A stretch of 64,000 nt of DNA, from the NCBI RefSeq assembly GCF_017487405.1, contig NZ_CP062222.1:729001-793000 (forward strand), given 5' to 3'. Both the position numbers and the translations under genes were made by a program. The DNA is from Brevundimonas goettingensis (lineage in GTDB: Bacteria > Pseudomonadota > Alphaproteobacteria > Caulobacterales > Caulobacteraceae). The notes below the pieces were generated by a model that ran no database searches, was not told where the DNA came from, and was given only the letters and a program-made list of their open reading frames with translations. This document shows positions 25,190-34,526 of the stretch, piece by piece (position 1 is the first letter of the stretch; every line of letters starts with the position of its first letter).

Positions 25190-26668
25190 ATGCTGAAACG
25201 TTCGTCCGTCATCGCGGTCGCCCTCGCCTCTGTGTCCTGGCTGGCCGTGTCCGCCGGATCCGCCTCCGCCGAGACGCTGCAGGAAGCGCTGGCCCTGGCC
25301 TACCAGACCAACCCGACCCTGCTGGCGCAGCGCGCCAACCAGCGGGCCCTGGACGAGAGCATTCCGCAGGCCCGCGCCTCCTACCGCCCGACCGTCGAGG
25401 TCGGCATCGGCGCCAGCTACACCCGCACCGACGTCAAGGGCACGCCCGTCACCGACGTCGACAACGCCAGCCTCGAAGTCAGCCTGTCGCAGACCGTCTA
25501 CAGCGGCGGCCGCATCGGTCACGCCGTCAGCGCCGCCGAGGCCAACGTCCTGGCTGGCCGCGAGAACCTGCGGTCGGTCGAGCAACAGGTCCTGGCCTCG
25601 GTCATCGAGGCCTATGTCGGCGTCCAGCGCGACATGCAGATCCTGCAGATCCGTCAGGATAATCTGGCCGTCCTGCGCCGCCAGCTCGACGAATCCAACG
25701 CCCGCTTCGAAGTGGGCGAGATCACCCGCACCGACGTCGCCCAGTCCGAGTCGCGTCTGGCCTCCTCGGAAGCCGACCTGGCCAACGCCCAGGCCCAGCT
25801 GTCGGTGTCGCGCGCCGCCTATGCCGCCGTCGTCGGCCAGGCCCCGACCAATCTGGTGACCCCGCCCGAGCTGCCGGGCGTCCCGACCGACTTCGAACAG
25901 GCGCTGGACGTCGGTCTGGTCGAGAACCCGTCCATCGTCGCCGCCGACTACACCCTGCAGGCCGCCGAGGCGCGCGTCGCCGCCGCCCGTTCGGCCTATC
26001 TGCCCCAGGCCGGCCTGACCGCCTCCTACGGCGGCTCCGGCGACCTCAGCGACTTCGATCTGGCCGACCGCTCCAGCCTGACCGTCGGCGCCCAGATCTC
26101 GGTGCCCCTGTTCACCGGCGGCCTGAACGCCTCGCGCGTCGCCCAGGCCCTCGAGACCGCCAACGCCGCCAAGATCGCCATCGACGGCGAGCGTCGCGGC
26201 GTGCTGCAGGACGTCTCCTCCGCCTATGCCCGGGTCGTCTCGACCAAGGCCACCGTCACCGCCGGCAATGAAGCCGTCCGAGCCGCCACCGTCGCCGCCG
26301 AGGGCGTGCGTCAGGAGGCCCAGGTCGGTCTGCGCACCACCCTGGACGTCCTGAACCAGGAGCTGGAGCTGCGCTCGGCCCAGGTCCAGCTGGTCAGCGC
26401 CGTGGCAAGCGCCTACATCGCCCAGTCCTCGCTGCTGGCCGCCATGGGCCGCCTCGAAGGCCCGAACCTGGTGCCGTCGCTGGAAGCCTATGACGCCGCC
26501 GCCAACACCGACGCGGTGCGCGGTCGCGGCGCCCTGCCGTGGGACGGCGTTCTGGAGACGATCGACCGCATCGCCGCCCCGCCGGTCACCCCGACCCCGC
26601 AGGGCGTCCAGGCTCCCATCGACACCCAGCTTCAGTCCGACATCGTCAAGACCGCGCCGCAATCGTGA
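25190..26668 (+). CDS. tolC: TolC-family outer membrane efflux protein
   Basis: 492 residues with a signal peptide to about ASA (residue 25) and two homologous outer-membrane-factor repeats of long coiled-coil helices (beginning ETLQEALALAYQTNPTLLAQRANQ and near residue 235). Motifs ITRTDVAQSESRLASSEADL and GLRTTLDVLNQELELRSAQ are the characteristic paired regions. In Caulobacter the homologous RsaF proteins serve S-layer type I secretion; here it may pair with RND or ABC pumps. The ATG at 25190 gives a proper signal peptide, so it is preferred over an upstream in-frame start. Confidence 0.94.
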   Translation: MLKRSSVIAVALASVSWLAVSAGSASAETLQEALALAYQTNPTLLAQRANQRALDESIPQARASYRPTVEVGIGASYTRTDVKGTPVTDVDNASLEVSLSQTVYSGGRIGHAVSAAEANVLAGRENLRSVEQQVLASVIEAYVGVQRDMQILQIRQDNLAVLRRQLDESNARFEVGEITRTDVAQSESRLASSEADLANAQAQLSVSRAAYAAVVGQAPTNLVTPPELPGVPTDFEQALDVGLVENPSIVAADYTLQAAEARVAAARSAYLPQAGLTASYGGSGDLSDFDLADRSSLTVGAQISVPLFTGGLNASRVAQALETANAAKIAIDGERRGVLQDVSSAYARVVSTKATVTAGNEAVRAATVAAEGVRQEAQVGLRTTLDVLNQELELRSAQVQLVSAVASAYIAQSSLLAAMGRLEGPNLVPSLEAYDAAANTDAVRGRGALPWDGVLETIDRIAAPPVTPTPQGVQAPIDTQLQSDIVKTAPQS

Positions 26669-26710
26669 CCGGAGGCGGCGAGGCCGCCTGCGTTTACCGT
26701 GCAGGTGCAA

Positions 26711-26736
26711 AACGCCCGTTGATTCCAACGGGCGTT
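26711..26736. terminator. Hairpin after tolC
   Basis: Perfect 10-base stem AACGCCCGTT / AACGGGCGTT with a GATTCC loop, 43 bases after the tolC stop. The flanking T run is on the minus-strand side, so its orientation is ambiguous. Confidence 0.55.
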
Positions 26737-26840
26737 GATGCGACGACAGGAGCGTGGGGCAGGGCGATCTGATCGCCTGAGGTCCTGCGCCGTCCATCCA
26801 CGCCGTCAAGTGCGCTTTCAAGTGCCGCCGAGGTTTACGA

Positions 26841-27425
26841 ATGTCCGACCCGACCGCCCAGGAACCGACGATGGAAGAGATTCTGGCGTCCATTCGCCGG
26901 ATCATCTCCGAAGACGACGCTCCGGCCGAGACGGCGGCGGCTGCCGCGCCCGAGCCCGCCCCGGCCCCCGAGCCCGAGCCCTTCCCGAGCGCCGCCCTGA
27001 TGGACGAGACGCCGTCGGTGCAGGAGCCCGAGGCCGTCGAGGAAGACATCCTCGAACTGACCGACACCTATGAGGCCCCGGCCGTCGAGAGCATCGGCGA
27101 TCTGGACGTCTCCTCGCCCGAGCCCGAGGCCCCGACCGCCTGGACCGCCCCGGCGCCCACGCCCGACTACGACAGCCTGGTCGGCGAAAGCGCTGCCGCC
27201 AGCGCCGCCTCGGCCTTCGCCGGCCTGCACGCCAGTCTGAAGCCGGGCGCCGCCGCTCCGGCCCCGAGCGGAGACCTCACCTTCCTCAGCGGCTCGACCG
27301 TCGAGGGCATGGTCGCCGAGATGCTGAAGCCCATGCTCAAGGGCTGGCTCGACGCCAACCTGCCGGGCATTGTCGAACGCGCGGTCAAGGCCGAGGTAGA
27401 GCGAATCTCCCGCACCGCCGGCTAG
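26841..27425 (+). CDS. popZ: Polar organizing protein PopZ
   Basis: 194 residues with the PopZ (DUF2497) hallmarks: N-terminal partner-binding helix QEPTMEEILASIRRIISEDD (residues 7-26), a long disordered Pro/Glu/Ala-rich acidic linker (about 27-130), and C-terminal self-assembly helices MVAEMLKPMLKGWLDANLPGIVERAVKAEVERISR. PopZ forms the polar matrix that anchors ParB/parS and recruits cell-cycle kinases. Adjacency to valS matches Caulobacter. Slightly longer than the 177-residue Caulobacter protein. Confidence 0.95.
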   Translation: MSDPTAQEPTMEEILASIRRIISEDDAPAETAAAAAPEPAPAPEPEPFPSAALMDETPSVQEPEAVEEDILELTDTYEAPAVESIGDLDVSSPEPEAPTAWTAPAPTPDYDSLVGESAAASAASAFAGLHASLKPGAAAPAPSGDLTFLSGSTVEGMVAEMLKPMLKGWLDANLPGIVERAVKAEVERISRTAG

Positions 27426-27455
27426 CCCTTCGCGCATCCCGCGACTAGATCACAG

Positions 27456-27482
27456 GGGCGGCTCCGGCAGGGGCCGCCCTTT
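27456..27482 (+). terminator. Intrinsic terminator of popZ
   Basis: Ten-base stem GGGCGGCTCC / GGGGCCGCCC (one G-U pair) with GGCA loop, followed by TTTCGCCTTTT. It lies 17 bases before valS. Confidence 0.7.
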
Positions 27483-27499
27483 CGCCTTTTGGATTACCA

Positions 27500-30214
27500 A
27501 TGCTCGACAAGACCTTCGACCCCAAGGCCTCCGAACCCCGCCTCTATGCCCAGTGGGAACAGTCCGGCGCCTTCGCCCCCACCGAGGGGGCCGCCGAAGC
27601 CTATTCGATCGTCATCCCGCCGCCGAACGTGACGGGGTCGCTGCACATCGGCCATGCGCTGAACAATACGCTGCAGGACATCCTGACTCGCTATCACCGG
27701 ATGAAGGGCAAGGCCGCCCTGTGGCTGCCCGGCACCGACCACGCCGGCATCGCCACCCAGATGGTCGTCGAGCGCCAGCTCGCCGCCGCCGGCAATGTCG
27801 GCCGCCGCGACATGGGCCGCGACGCCTTCGTCGAAAAGGTCTGGGAATGGAAGGCCGAGAGCGGCGGGGCCATCGTCCAGCAGCTGCGCCGCCTCGGCGC
27901 CTCCTGCGACTGGTCGCGCGAACGCTTCACCCTGGACGAGGGGCTGAACGCCGCCGTCCGCAAGGTCTTCGTCCAGCTGCACAAGGACGGCCTGATCTAT
28001 CGCGACAAGCGGCTGGTCAACTGGGACCCGCAGTTCCAGACCGCCATCTCGGACCTCGAGGTCGAGCAGCGCGAGGTCGACGGCGCCTACTGGCATTTCG
28101 CCTATCCGCTCGCTGACGGCGTGACCTTCGAATACCCGGTCGCCTTCGACGAGGACGGCAAGGCGACCGAATACGAAACGCGCGACTATATCGTCGTCGC
28201 CACGACCCGGCCCGAGACCATGCTGGGCGACACCGGCGTCGCGGTTCACCCGACCGACGAACGCTATGCCGCGATCGTTGGCAAGTCGGTCATCCTGCCG
28301 ATCACCGGCCGCCGCATCCCCATCGTCGCCGATGAGTATGCCGACCCGACCAAGGGCTCGGGCGCGGTCAAGATCACCCCGGCCCACGACTTCAACGATT
28401 TCCAGGTCGGCAAGCGCGCGGGCCTGCCGTCGCTCAACATCCTCGACGCCTTCGCCCGCATCACCGACGTCGACACGCCCGACGTCCCGGCCGAATACGC
28501 CGGTCAGGACCGCTTCGCCGCGCGCAAGGCCATCGTCGCCCGCGCCGAGGAAGAGGGCTGGCTGAAGGAGATCGAGAAGACGAAGCACATGGTCCCGCAC
28601 GGCGACCGTTCGGGCGTGGTCATCGAGCCCTGGCTGACGGACCAGTGGTACGTCGACGCCCACACGCTCGCGCAACCCGCCATCAAGGCCGTCGAGACCG
28701 GCGCCACCGTCTTCGAGCCCGCCAGCTACTCCAAGATCTATTTCGAATGGCTGCGCAACATCGAGCCCTGGTGCATCTCGCGCCAGCTCTGGTGGGGGCA
28801 CCGCATCCCGGCCTGGTATGACGCCGACGGCCAGATCTATGTCGCCGAGACCGAGGCCGAGGCGCGCGAACTGGCGGGCAACAAGCCCATCACCCAGGAC
28901 GAGGACGTTCTCGACACCTGGTTCTCCTCGGCCCTGTGGCCCTTCTCGACCATGGGGTGGCCGGAGAAGACGGCGGATCTGGAGAAATTCTACCCGACCT
29001 CGGACCTGGTCACGGCCGCCGACATCATCTTCTTCTGGGTCGCCCGGATGATGATGATGGGCCTGCATTTCATGGACGAGGTCCCGTTCAAACGCGTCAT
29101 CATCAACGGCCTCGTTCGCGACGAGAAGGGGCAGAAGATGTCGAAGTCCAAGGGGAACGTCATCGACCCCCTGGTCATCATCGACGAACTCGGCGCCGAC
29201 CCGCTGCGCTTCACCATGGCCATTCTGTCGGGCACGCGCGACATCAAGTTGTCCAAGGAGCGCATTGAAGGCTATCGCAATTTCGGCACCAAGCTGTGGA
29301 ACGCCGCCCGCTTCAGCCAGATGAACGAGGCCGTCCGTGTCGAGGGCTTCGACCCCGCGACCGTGACCCAGACCATCAACCGCTGGATCCGGGGCGAGCT
29401 GACCAAGGCCGAGCGTCAGGTCTCCGAGGCCATCGAGGGCGGCCGGTTCGACGACGCCGCCTCGGCCCTGTACCGCTTCGTCTGGAACGTCTTCTGCGAC
29501 TGGTACGTCGAACTTTCCAAGCCCGTCCTGCAAGGCTCGGATGAGGCGGCGAAGGCCGAGACCCGCGCCATGACCGCCTGGACCCTCGACCAGACCCTGA
29601 AGCTGCTCCACCCCGTCATGCCCTTCATCACCGAAGAGCTGTGGGACGAACTCGGCAAGGAAGGCCCCGTCCGCGACGAACCGATGCTGATCGGCTCGCA
29701 ATGGCCGGTCCTGCCCGACGCCTTCGTTGACGCCGAGGCCGAAGCCGAGATCGGCTGGCTGGTCGATCTGGTCACCGAGGTGCGTCAGCTGCGCGCCGAG
29801 ATGAACGTCCCGCCGGGCGCCAAGCCGCCGCTGGCCTTCGTCGCCCCCGACGGCGTGACCGCGGGCCGGATTGCGCTACACCAGCCGTTGATCCTGACGC
29901 TCGCCCGGGTGTCCGAGGTCGCGACGGCCGAGGCCGCTCCGGCGGGCGCCGTCAGCTTCGTCATCGGCGGCGTCACAGCGGCGCTCTCGCTGGCCGGGAC
30001 CATCGACGTGGCCGCCGAGCAGGCGCGTCTGGAAAAGGCCATCAAGACCGCGGTCTCCGACGTCGAACACATCAACAAGAAGCTCGGCAACCCCAACTTC
30101 GTCGCCAAGGCGGCCCCCGCCGTCATCGACGAACAGCGCGCCAAACTGGCCGAGGCCGAGGAAGCCCACGCCAAACTGGTCGCCGCCCTCGACCGCATCG
30201 GCGCGATGGGCTGA
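27500..30214 (+). CDS. valS: Valyl-tRNA synthetase
   Basis: 904-residue class I synthetase. HIGH motif in [15 protein letters not shown] (near residue 43), a CP1 editing domain with [17 protein letters not shown] and [10 protein letters not shown], the KMSKS motif in [14 protein letters not shown] near residue 547, and a C-terminal tRNA-binding coiled coil ([35 protein letters not shown]), the ValRS hallmark. Complete and ordinary. Confidence 0.97.
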   Translation: MLDKTFDPKASEPRLYAQWEQSGAFAPTEGAAEAYSIVIPPPNVTGSLHIGHALNNTLQDILTRYHRMKGKAALWLPGTDHAGIATQMVVERQLAAAGNVGRRDMGRDAFVEKVWEWKAESGGAIVQQLRRLGASCDWSRERFTLDEGLNAAVRKVFVQLHKDGLIYRDKRLVNWDPQFQTAISDLEVEQREVDGAYWHFAYPLADGVTFEYPVAFDEDGKATEYETRDYIVVATTRPETMLGDTGVAVHPTDERYAAIVGKSVILPITGRRIPIVADEYADPTKGSGAVKITPAHDFNDFQVGKRAGLPSLNILDAFARITDVDTPDVPAEYAGQDRFAARKAIVARAEEEGWLKEIEKTKHMVPHGDRSGVVIEPWLTDQWYVDAHTLAQPAIKAVETGATVFEPASYSKIYFEWLRNIEPWCISRQLWWGHRIPAWYDADGQIYVAETEAEARELAGNKPITQDEDVLDTWFSSALWPFSTMGWPEKTADLEKFYPTSDLVTAADIIFFWVARMMMMGLHFMDEVPFKRVIINGLVRDEKGQKMSKSKGNVIDPLVIIDELGADPLRFTMAILSGTRDIKLSKERIEGYRNFGTKLWNAARFSQMNEAVRVEGFDPATVTQTINRWIRGELTKAERQVSEAIEGGRFDDAASALYRFVWNVFCDWYVELSKPVLQGSDEAAKAETRAMTAWTLDQTLKLLHPVMPFITEELWDELGKEGPVRDEPMLIGSQWPVLPDAFVDAEAEAEIGWLVDLVTEVRQLRAEMNVPPGAKPPLAFVAPDGVTAGRIALHQPLILTLARVSEVATAEAAPAGAVSFVIGGVTAALSLAGTIDVAAEQARLEKAIKTAVSDVEHINKKLGNPNFVAKAAPAVIDEQRAKLAEAEEAHAKLVAALDRIGAMG

Positions 30215-30223
30215 GGGTCTTGG

Positions 30224-30259
30224 CCGGAGACCGGATGCCCGTCGGCGTCCGGTCTCCGG
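30224..30259. terminator. Long convergent hairpin between valS and CocE-like hydrolase
   Basis: Near-perfect 16-base stem (CCGGAGACCGGATGCC with GGCGTCCGGTCTCCGG, one G-U pair) around a CGTC loop. Lies between converging genes; no U tract. Confidence 0.65.
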
Positions 30260-30262
30260 GAC

Positions 30263-32206
30263 TCAGTGCGCTTCGCCCGCCTGATCCACCGCCATCGGCA
30301 GGTCGATGAAGGTGGCGTTGGCCCCGGCGTGATAGACCCGCTGGGTCGCGCGGCGATAATCCTCGGGCTTGGCGAACATGATGTTCGGCACGAAGGTCTG
30401 GGGGTTTCGATCGTAGAGCGGGAACCAGCTGGACTGGACCTGCACCATGATCCGGTGACCCGGCAGGAAGGTGTGGCTGGCCGCGGGCAGGGCCCATTTG
30501 TACTCCAGCGGCCGGTTGGGCGCGATCGCCTTCGGATCGCTGAGGCTCTCGCGGTAGCGGCCACGGAAGATGTCCATCGACACCGCGAGCTGATAGCCGC
30601 CCATCTCGGGCTGCAGCCAGTACTCCGACGGATAGACGTCGATCAGCTTGACCACCCAGTCGGAGTCCGTGCCGCTCGTCGCCGCGAACAGATGCACCTG
30701 CGGATTGCCCGAGATGCGCACCGGCTCGGTCAGGGGCTCCGAGACATAGGTCACCACATCGGCGCGGTCGCTGTAGGGCCGCTGGTCCGTCGCCAGCCAG
30801 GTCCGCCAGGCGTCGCCGCGCACCGGCCGCTGGATATAGGGCACCGGATGGGCCGGGTCGGAGATGTATTCGTCAAAGGCCTGAGTGCTCTCCGCCGGGG
30901 CGTTGAAGCCCAGCCCGTTGCCGGCCTGCAGGTAGAGGCGTCGCGACGGCACGTCGGTCGGCCAGGACTGCAGATGCCGCCATTCGTTGCGGCCCGACTC
31001 GAACAGGGTCACGGGGGCGATGTCCGCCGGGGCGCCATGGGTCTTCAGATGGGCGTCGAGGAAGGGCAGCAGGATATGGCGCTGGAAGTAGAAGGCGGTG
31101 GCGCTGTCGAACTGGACCTGGCCGATGCTGGAGCCGCTGTCGCGATAGGCGCCGCCGTGCATCCAAGGGCCGGCGACCAGGAAGTTCATGTCGTTGCCGA
31201 CGTCCTTGGGCTCGACGGCGCGATAGGCGGCCATCGTCCCGTAGATATCCTCCTGATCCCACAGGCCGTTGACCCAAAGGGTCGGCACCTTCAGCGGCTG
31301 GGCGGCCAGGATCTTGTCCACGGCCTGGGCCTGCCACCAGGCGTCGTACGACGGGTGCCGCAGCAGCTGGTTCCAGAAGCCGGTCTGCTGGACGCCCTTG
31401 GCCTCGCCCAGCCGGGCCGCCGAGCCCGCCGCCAGGGCGCACTCATAGTCGTCGAAACAGGCGGCGGGCCAGGCCGGACCGCCCGAGCGCGCGCCCTCCT
31501 GCCCCAGGGCGTAGTCGATGGCTCCGAGCCAGCGGAAGGCGCCGTTGTGGAACCAGTCGTCGCCCATCCAGCCGTCGACCATGGCCATCATCGGCACGGC
31601 GGCCTTGAGCGCCGGGTGCGGGTTGATCAGGCTCTGGGTGACCGTGAAGCCGTCGTAGGAGTTGCCCATGGTCCCGACCCGGCCGTTGGACTCGGGCACA
31701 TTCTTGGACAGCCAGTCGATGGTGTCATAGGCGTCGGTCGCATGGTCGACGCCGGTCGCGTTCAGCGGCCCGACGACCGGCCGGTTCATGACGTAGTCGC
31801 CCTCGGAGCCGTATTTCCCGCGTACGTCCTGGGCGACGAGGATATAGCCGTTCTGGAGCAGGGTCCCATACCCCTGACGCACCAGCATCTCGGCATGGGT
31901 GCTGCCCGTGCCGTTGGTCAGGCGGTTGGCGTTGTAGGGGGTGCGATCCAGGATCATCGGCGCATCGGTCAGCCCCTTGGGGATGATGATGACGGTGTGC
32001 AGCTTCACTCCGTCGCGCATCGGGATCATCACCTCGCGCCGGACATAGTTGTCGGCGGGGACGCCCGGCTGGAAGGCGGTCGGGATCTCGCTTTTCGAGG
32101 CGGTCAGGGCGTCTTCCTGCGCGGGCGGGACCGTTTGCGCCACGGCGGCGGAGGCGAAGGTCGCGGCCAGGGCGGCGAGGATGACGGACAGGCGGCTGCG
32201 GGACAT
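30263..32206 (-). CDS. CocE/NonD-family serine hydrolase
   Basis: 647 residues from MSRSRLSVILAALAATFASAAVAQ (signal peptide). X-Pro dipeptidyl-peptidase/alpha-amino-acid ester hydrolase fold: nucleophile in GTMGNSYDGF, Asp in VNGLWDQEDIYG, His in GPWMHGG, and a C-terminal jelly-roll domain from about residue 455. Related to glutaryl-7-ACA acylase and beta-lactam ester hydrolases; the natural substrate may be peptides or esters. The start is chosen at the first ATG giving a signal peptide; an in-frame 33-codon extension upstream lacks one. Confidence 0.9.
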   Translation of the reverse strand: MSRSRLSVILAALAATFASAAVAQTVPPAQEDALTASKSEIPTAFQPGVPADNYVRREVMIPMRDGVKLHTVIIIPKGLTDAPMILDRTPYNANRLTNGTGSTHAEMLVRQGYGTLLQNGYILVAQDVRGKYGSEGDYVMNRPVVGPLNATGVDHATDAYDTIDWLSKNVPESNGRVGTMGNSYDGFTVTQSLINPHPALKAAVPMMAMVDGWMGDDWFHNGAFRWLGAIDYALGQEGARSGGPAWPAACFDDYECALAAGSAARLGEAKGVQQTGFWNQLLRHPSYDAWWQAQAVDKILAAQPLKVPTLWVNGLWDQEDIYGTMAAYRAVEPKDVGNDMNFLVAGPWMHGGAYRDSGSSIGQVQFDSATAFYFQRHILLPFLDAHLKTHGAPADIAPVTLFESGRNEWRHLQSWPTDVPSRRLYLQAGNGLGFNAPAESTQAFDEYISDPAHPVPYIQRPVRGDAWRTWLATDQRPYSDRADVVTYVSEPLTEPVRISGNPQVHLFAATSGTDSDWVVKLIDVYPSEYWLQPEMGGYQLAVSMDIFRGRYRESLSDPKAIAPNRPLEYKWALPAASHTFLPGHRIMVQVQSSWFPLYDRNPQTFVPNIMFAKPEDYRRATQRVYHAGANATFIDLPMAVDQAGEAH

Positions 32207-32567
32207 GGCGGACGGTCTCCTCGGGGGCTGGACGCCGGACAAGACCACGCACCGCCGCAATGGACAAGCTGTCGCACCCTCGCCGGCACGCCCTCGAATG
32301 CGCACTGGGATTTCGGATCAGCATAGGGAAATCCGGCCACGGCTGAACTACTGCCCATCGACTTCCTTCGACCCGCCGCGCCCGCGCCCGTGCTAGGATG
32401 TATCCCCGGCGGATTCCGTCCGCGGCCTCAGCCCGAAGTGGCGGTGTTTGGCGGTGTGGCGGTGTTTTTCAGGCCTCGAACCCGGCCACTCCCGAGCCCG
32501 GTTTGGCAGTTTCTGGCAGTCTGTCAGTGTGTTTTTCGTCGGACTCGTCCGGCCTGGAGTTGAGACG
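32207..32567. other. Intergenic region between CocE-like gene and tlyA
   Basis: 361 bases without a credible gene. It holds a short direct-repeat tract: GGCGGTGTTT-like units at about 32440-32468, then related TGGCAGT units at about 32504-32530. The hydrolase and tlyA promoters should lie here, but I see no convincing -35/-10 pair or hairpin. Confidence 0.5.
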
Positions 32568-33305
32568 ATGATGAGAGACCGACTGGACCAATTGCTCGTC
32601 GATCGCGGCCTGTCCGAGAGCCGGTCGCGGGCGCGGGCGGCGATCGAAGCGGGCGGAGTCACCGTCAACGGCCAGCCTGCCAGGTCCGCTTCCCAGAAGG
32701 TCGATCGTGACGTCGAGATCACCGCCGTGGATGCCCACCGTTTCGTCGGGCGCGGCGCGCTCAAGCTGGATCACGCCCTGACCCTGTGGCCCGTCACGGT
32801 GGAGGGCAGGGTGGCGCTGGACGTCGGCGCCTCGACCGGCGGCTTCACCGAGGTCTGTCTGGAGCGGGGCGCGGTAAAGGTCTTCGCCGTCGATGTCGGC
32901 TCGGGTCAGATGCATGAGCGGATCGCCAACGACCCACGCGTGGTCAATCTGGAGAAGACCGACGCCCGCACCCTCGACACGGACCTGATCCCCGAAGCGC
33001 CGCAACTGGTCGTCTGCGACGCCAGCTTCATCGGCCTGGCCAAGGTCCTCCCCGCCGCCCTCGATCTGGCCGCGCCCGGCGCCGACCTGATCGCCCTCGT
33101 CAAACCCCAGTTCGAAGGCACGGGGCCGTCCAGCGCCGGCAAGAAGGGCGTCGTCAAGGACCCCGAGGCCCACGCCGCCGCCGTCACGGGCGTCAGCGAC
33201 TGGCTGGAAGGCATAGGCTGGACGGTTCGCGAAACCACCAAAAGCCCCATCACCGGCGGTGACGGCAACGTCGAGTTCCTGCTCTGGGCGAAGAAGGAAC
33301 GGTAG
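32568..33305 (+). CDS. tlyA: TlyA-family rRNA 2'-O-methyltransferase
   Basis: 245 residues. N-terminal S4 RNA-binding domain (RLDQLLVDRGLSESRSRARAAIEAGGVTVNG) and an FtsJ-like Rossmann methyltransferase domain with the SAM motif ALDVGASTGGFTEVCLERGA near residue 85. Catalytic K-D-K-E set is supplied by GALKLDHAL, CDASFI, LVKPQFEG and VEFLLW. TlyA methylates 16S (and in some species 23S) rRNA ribose; historically called hemolysin A. GGAG lies eight bases before the first of two adjacent ATGs. Confidence 0.93.
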   Translation: MMRDRLDQLLVDRGLSESRSRARAAIEAGGVTVNGQPARSASQKVDRDVEITAVDAHRFVGRGALKLDHALTLWPVTVEGRVALDVGASTGGFTEVCLERGAVKVFAVDVGSGQMHERIANDPRVVNLEKTDARTLDTDLIPEAPQLVVCDASFIGLAKVLPAALDLAAPGADLIALVKPQFEGTGPSSAGKKGVVKDPEAHAAAVTGVSDWLEGIGWTVRETTKSPITGGDGNVEFLLWAKKER

Positions 33306-33328
33306 GGGGAAGGCGCTCACCCCCCCTA

Positions 33329-33451
33329 CCGCTCATCCCGGCGAATGCCGGGATCCAGATTCAAGTCGAGCGTCCGGAGTTTCGCGCGGCCCGGACTCTG
33401 CGGCGGCCAAAGTGTCTGGATCTGGATCCCGGCATTCGCCGGGATGAGCGG
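33329..33451. repeat. Palindromic repeat element (paired REP-like, 123 bp)
   Basis: Two perfect 31-base inverted arms, 33329-33359 and 33421-33451, around a 61-base spacer. Each arm is itself a hairpin (ATCCCGGC-GAAT-GCCGGGAT). The spacer also contains GTCCGG/CCGGAC. This resembles dispersed intergenic palindromes of alphaproteobacterial genomes (BIME- or MITE-like). There is no coding capacity, so any mobilisation would be in trans. Confidence 0.85.
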
Positions 33452-33520
33452 GGAGGGGCAACGTCGCTCAAGCAGCGAGCGACCGCGTCGCGAGCGTTAG
33501 CGACCCTCAAACATGAGAAA

Positions 33521-33546
33521 CCCCCGGTGGATCGCTCCACCGGGGG
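33521..33546 (-). terminator. Terminator of the glycine-zipper gene
   Basis: Eleven-base perfect stem CCCCCGGTGGA / TCCACCGGGGG with TCGC loop; read on the minus strand it ends in TTTCTC. It may also stop tlyA transcripts. Confidence 0.7.
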
Positions 33547-33610
33547 CTCCCGTCACGTCGTCGACCGACAGGGGGGCTGAAACTAATCGACGCCGCGATC
33601 TCTGTTCGGC

Positions 33611-34294
33611 TTAGCGCGGGCGCCAGCCGTATTGGGGGTCGTACCAGTACAGGCCGTCGGCGCTGTACTGGACCCGGCCGCTGTAGGCGTCGCGACGGTC
33701 ATAGCTGTCCCGGCGGTCCCGACGGGCGTCCTGACGGCCGTCCGTATAGCCCTGGTTGTAGGAGCCATAGCTGCTGGACGGGCCCGAGTAAGACGGGGCG
33801 GTGGAGTAGGGGCCATAGCCGTTCTCGTCGTAATAGACCGACGACGACTGCGAGTAGCTGCGGTTGTCATAACCGCGCTGGTCGTAGCCCTGGTAGACGG
33901 GCTGGCCATAGCCCGAGCTATACGCCGGCTGGCCATAGCCTTGGTTTTCGTAGCAGCGGTCGCTCGAGCCGCGGCCGACGCTGCCGCCGATGACGGCGCC
34001 CAGGACGCCGCCGAGGATCGAGCCCTCGGTCCGGCGGCCACGGGCGGCCAGCTGGGAGCCGACGACCGCGCCCGCGCCCGCGCCGATCACGGCGCCGGCT
34101 CCGGTGCGGCCCTGACGCTCCCGGTCGCACGGGTCGTAGTAGCGTTGCTGGCCGTAGTCGTACTGCGGCTGACCGTAGGTGGCGCCGCCATAGCCCTGGA
34201 CGTACGTCTGGGCGCTGGCCGCGGCGGGCAGAGAGGCGGCGGCGGTCGCGACGGCTACGGCGGCCAGAACGGGTTTTGAGAAGGAGGCGAACAT
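33611..34294 (-). CDS. Glycine-zipper 2TM-domain protein, Tyr-rich
   Basis: 227 residues with a signal peptide cleaved near ASA (residue 28). The glycine-zipper segment GAGAVIGAGAGAVVGSQLA...GGVLGAVIGGSVGRG (about 65-107) resembles SlyB/RcnB-type outer-membrane proteins. The C-terminal half is low complexity, rich in Tyr, Gly, Ser and Gln (many GYGQP or YDQRGYDN-like units), ending WYDPQYGWRPR. Probably an outer-membrane or periplasmic envelope protein. No specific function. Confidence 0.82.
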   Translation of the reverse strand: MFASFSKPVLAAVAVATAAASLPAAASAQTYVQGYGGATYGQPQYDYGQQRYYDPCDRERQGRTGAGAVIGAGAGAVVGSQLAARGRRTEGSILGGVLGAVIGGSVGRGSSDRCYENQGYGQPAYSSGYGQPVYQGYDQRGYDNRSYSQSSSVYYDENGYGPYSTAPSYSGPSSSYGSYNQGYTDGRQDARRDRRDSYDRRDAYSGRVQYSADGLYWYDPQYGWRPR

Positions 34295-34526
34295 CGTGAA
34301 TCCCTGGTCCCTGTTGCAGAAGTGGCCGCTGAACGGATCAGCACCGCGTCTGTTGCATCAAGGTTTACGACTCCGAAGCTGAACGGCCTTTGAGCGCGCC
34401 GTTCATCTTCGTTCATGTTTTGGGGGCGCTATCGCTCGCCGCGCGGCGGCTCGCTGCTTGAGCGCCAAGGGCATGGTTTGGCTCCGTGCTTGAGCGCGGA
34501 CTGTATTGGAGGCTAGAAGCCCGCTG

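Noticed and set aside
32430..32530. GGCGGTGT/TGGCAGT tract as a CRISPR-like or iteron array
   Set aside because: Units are too short and irregular, without spacers of constant length.
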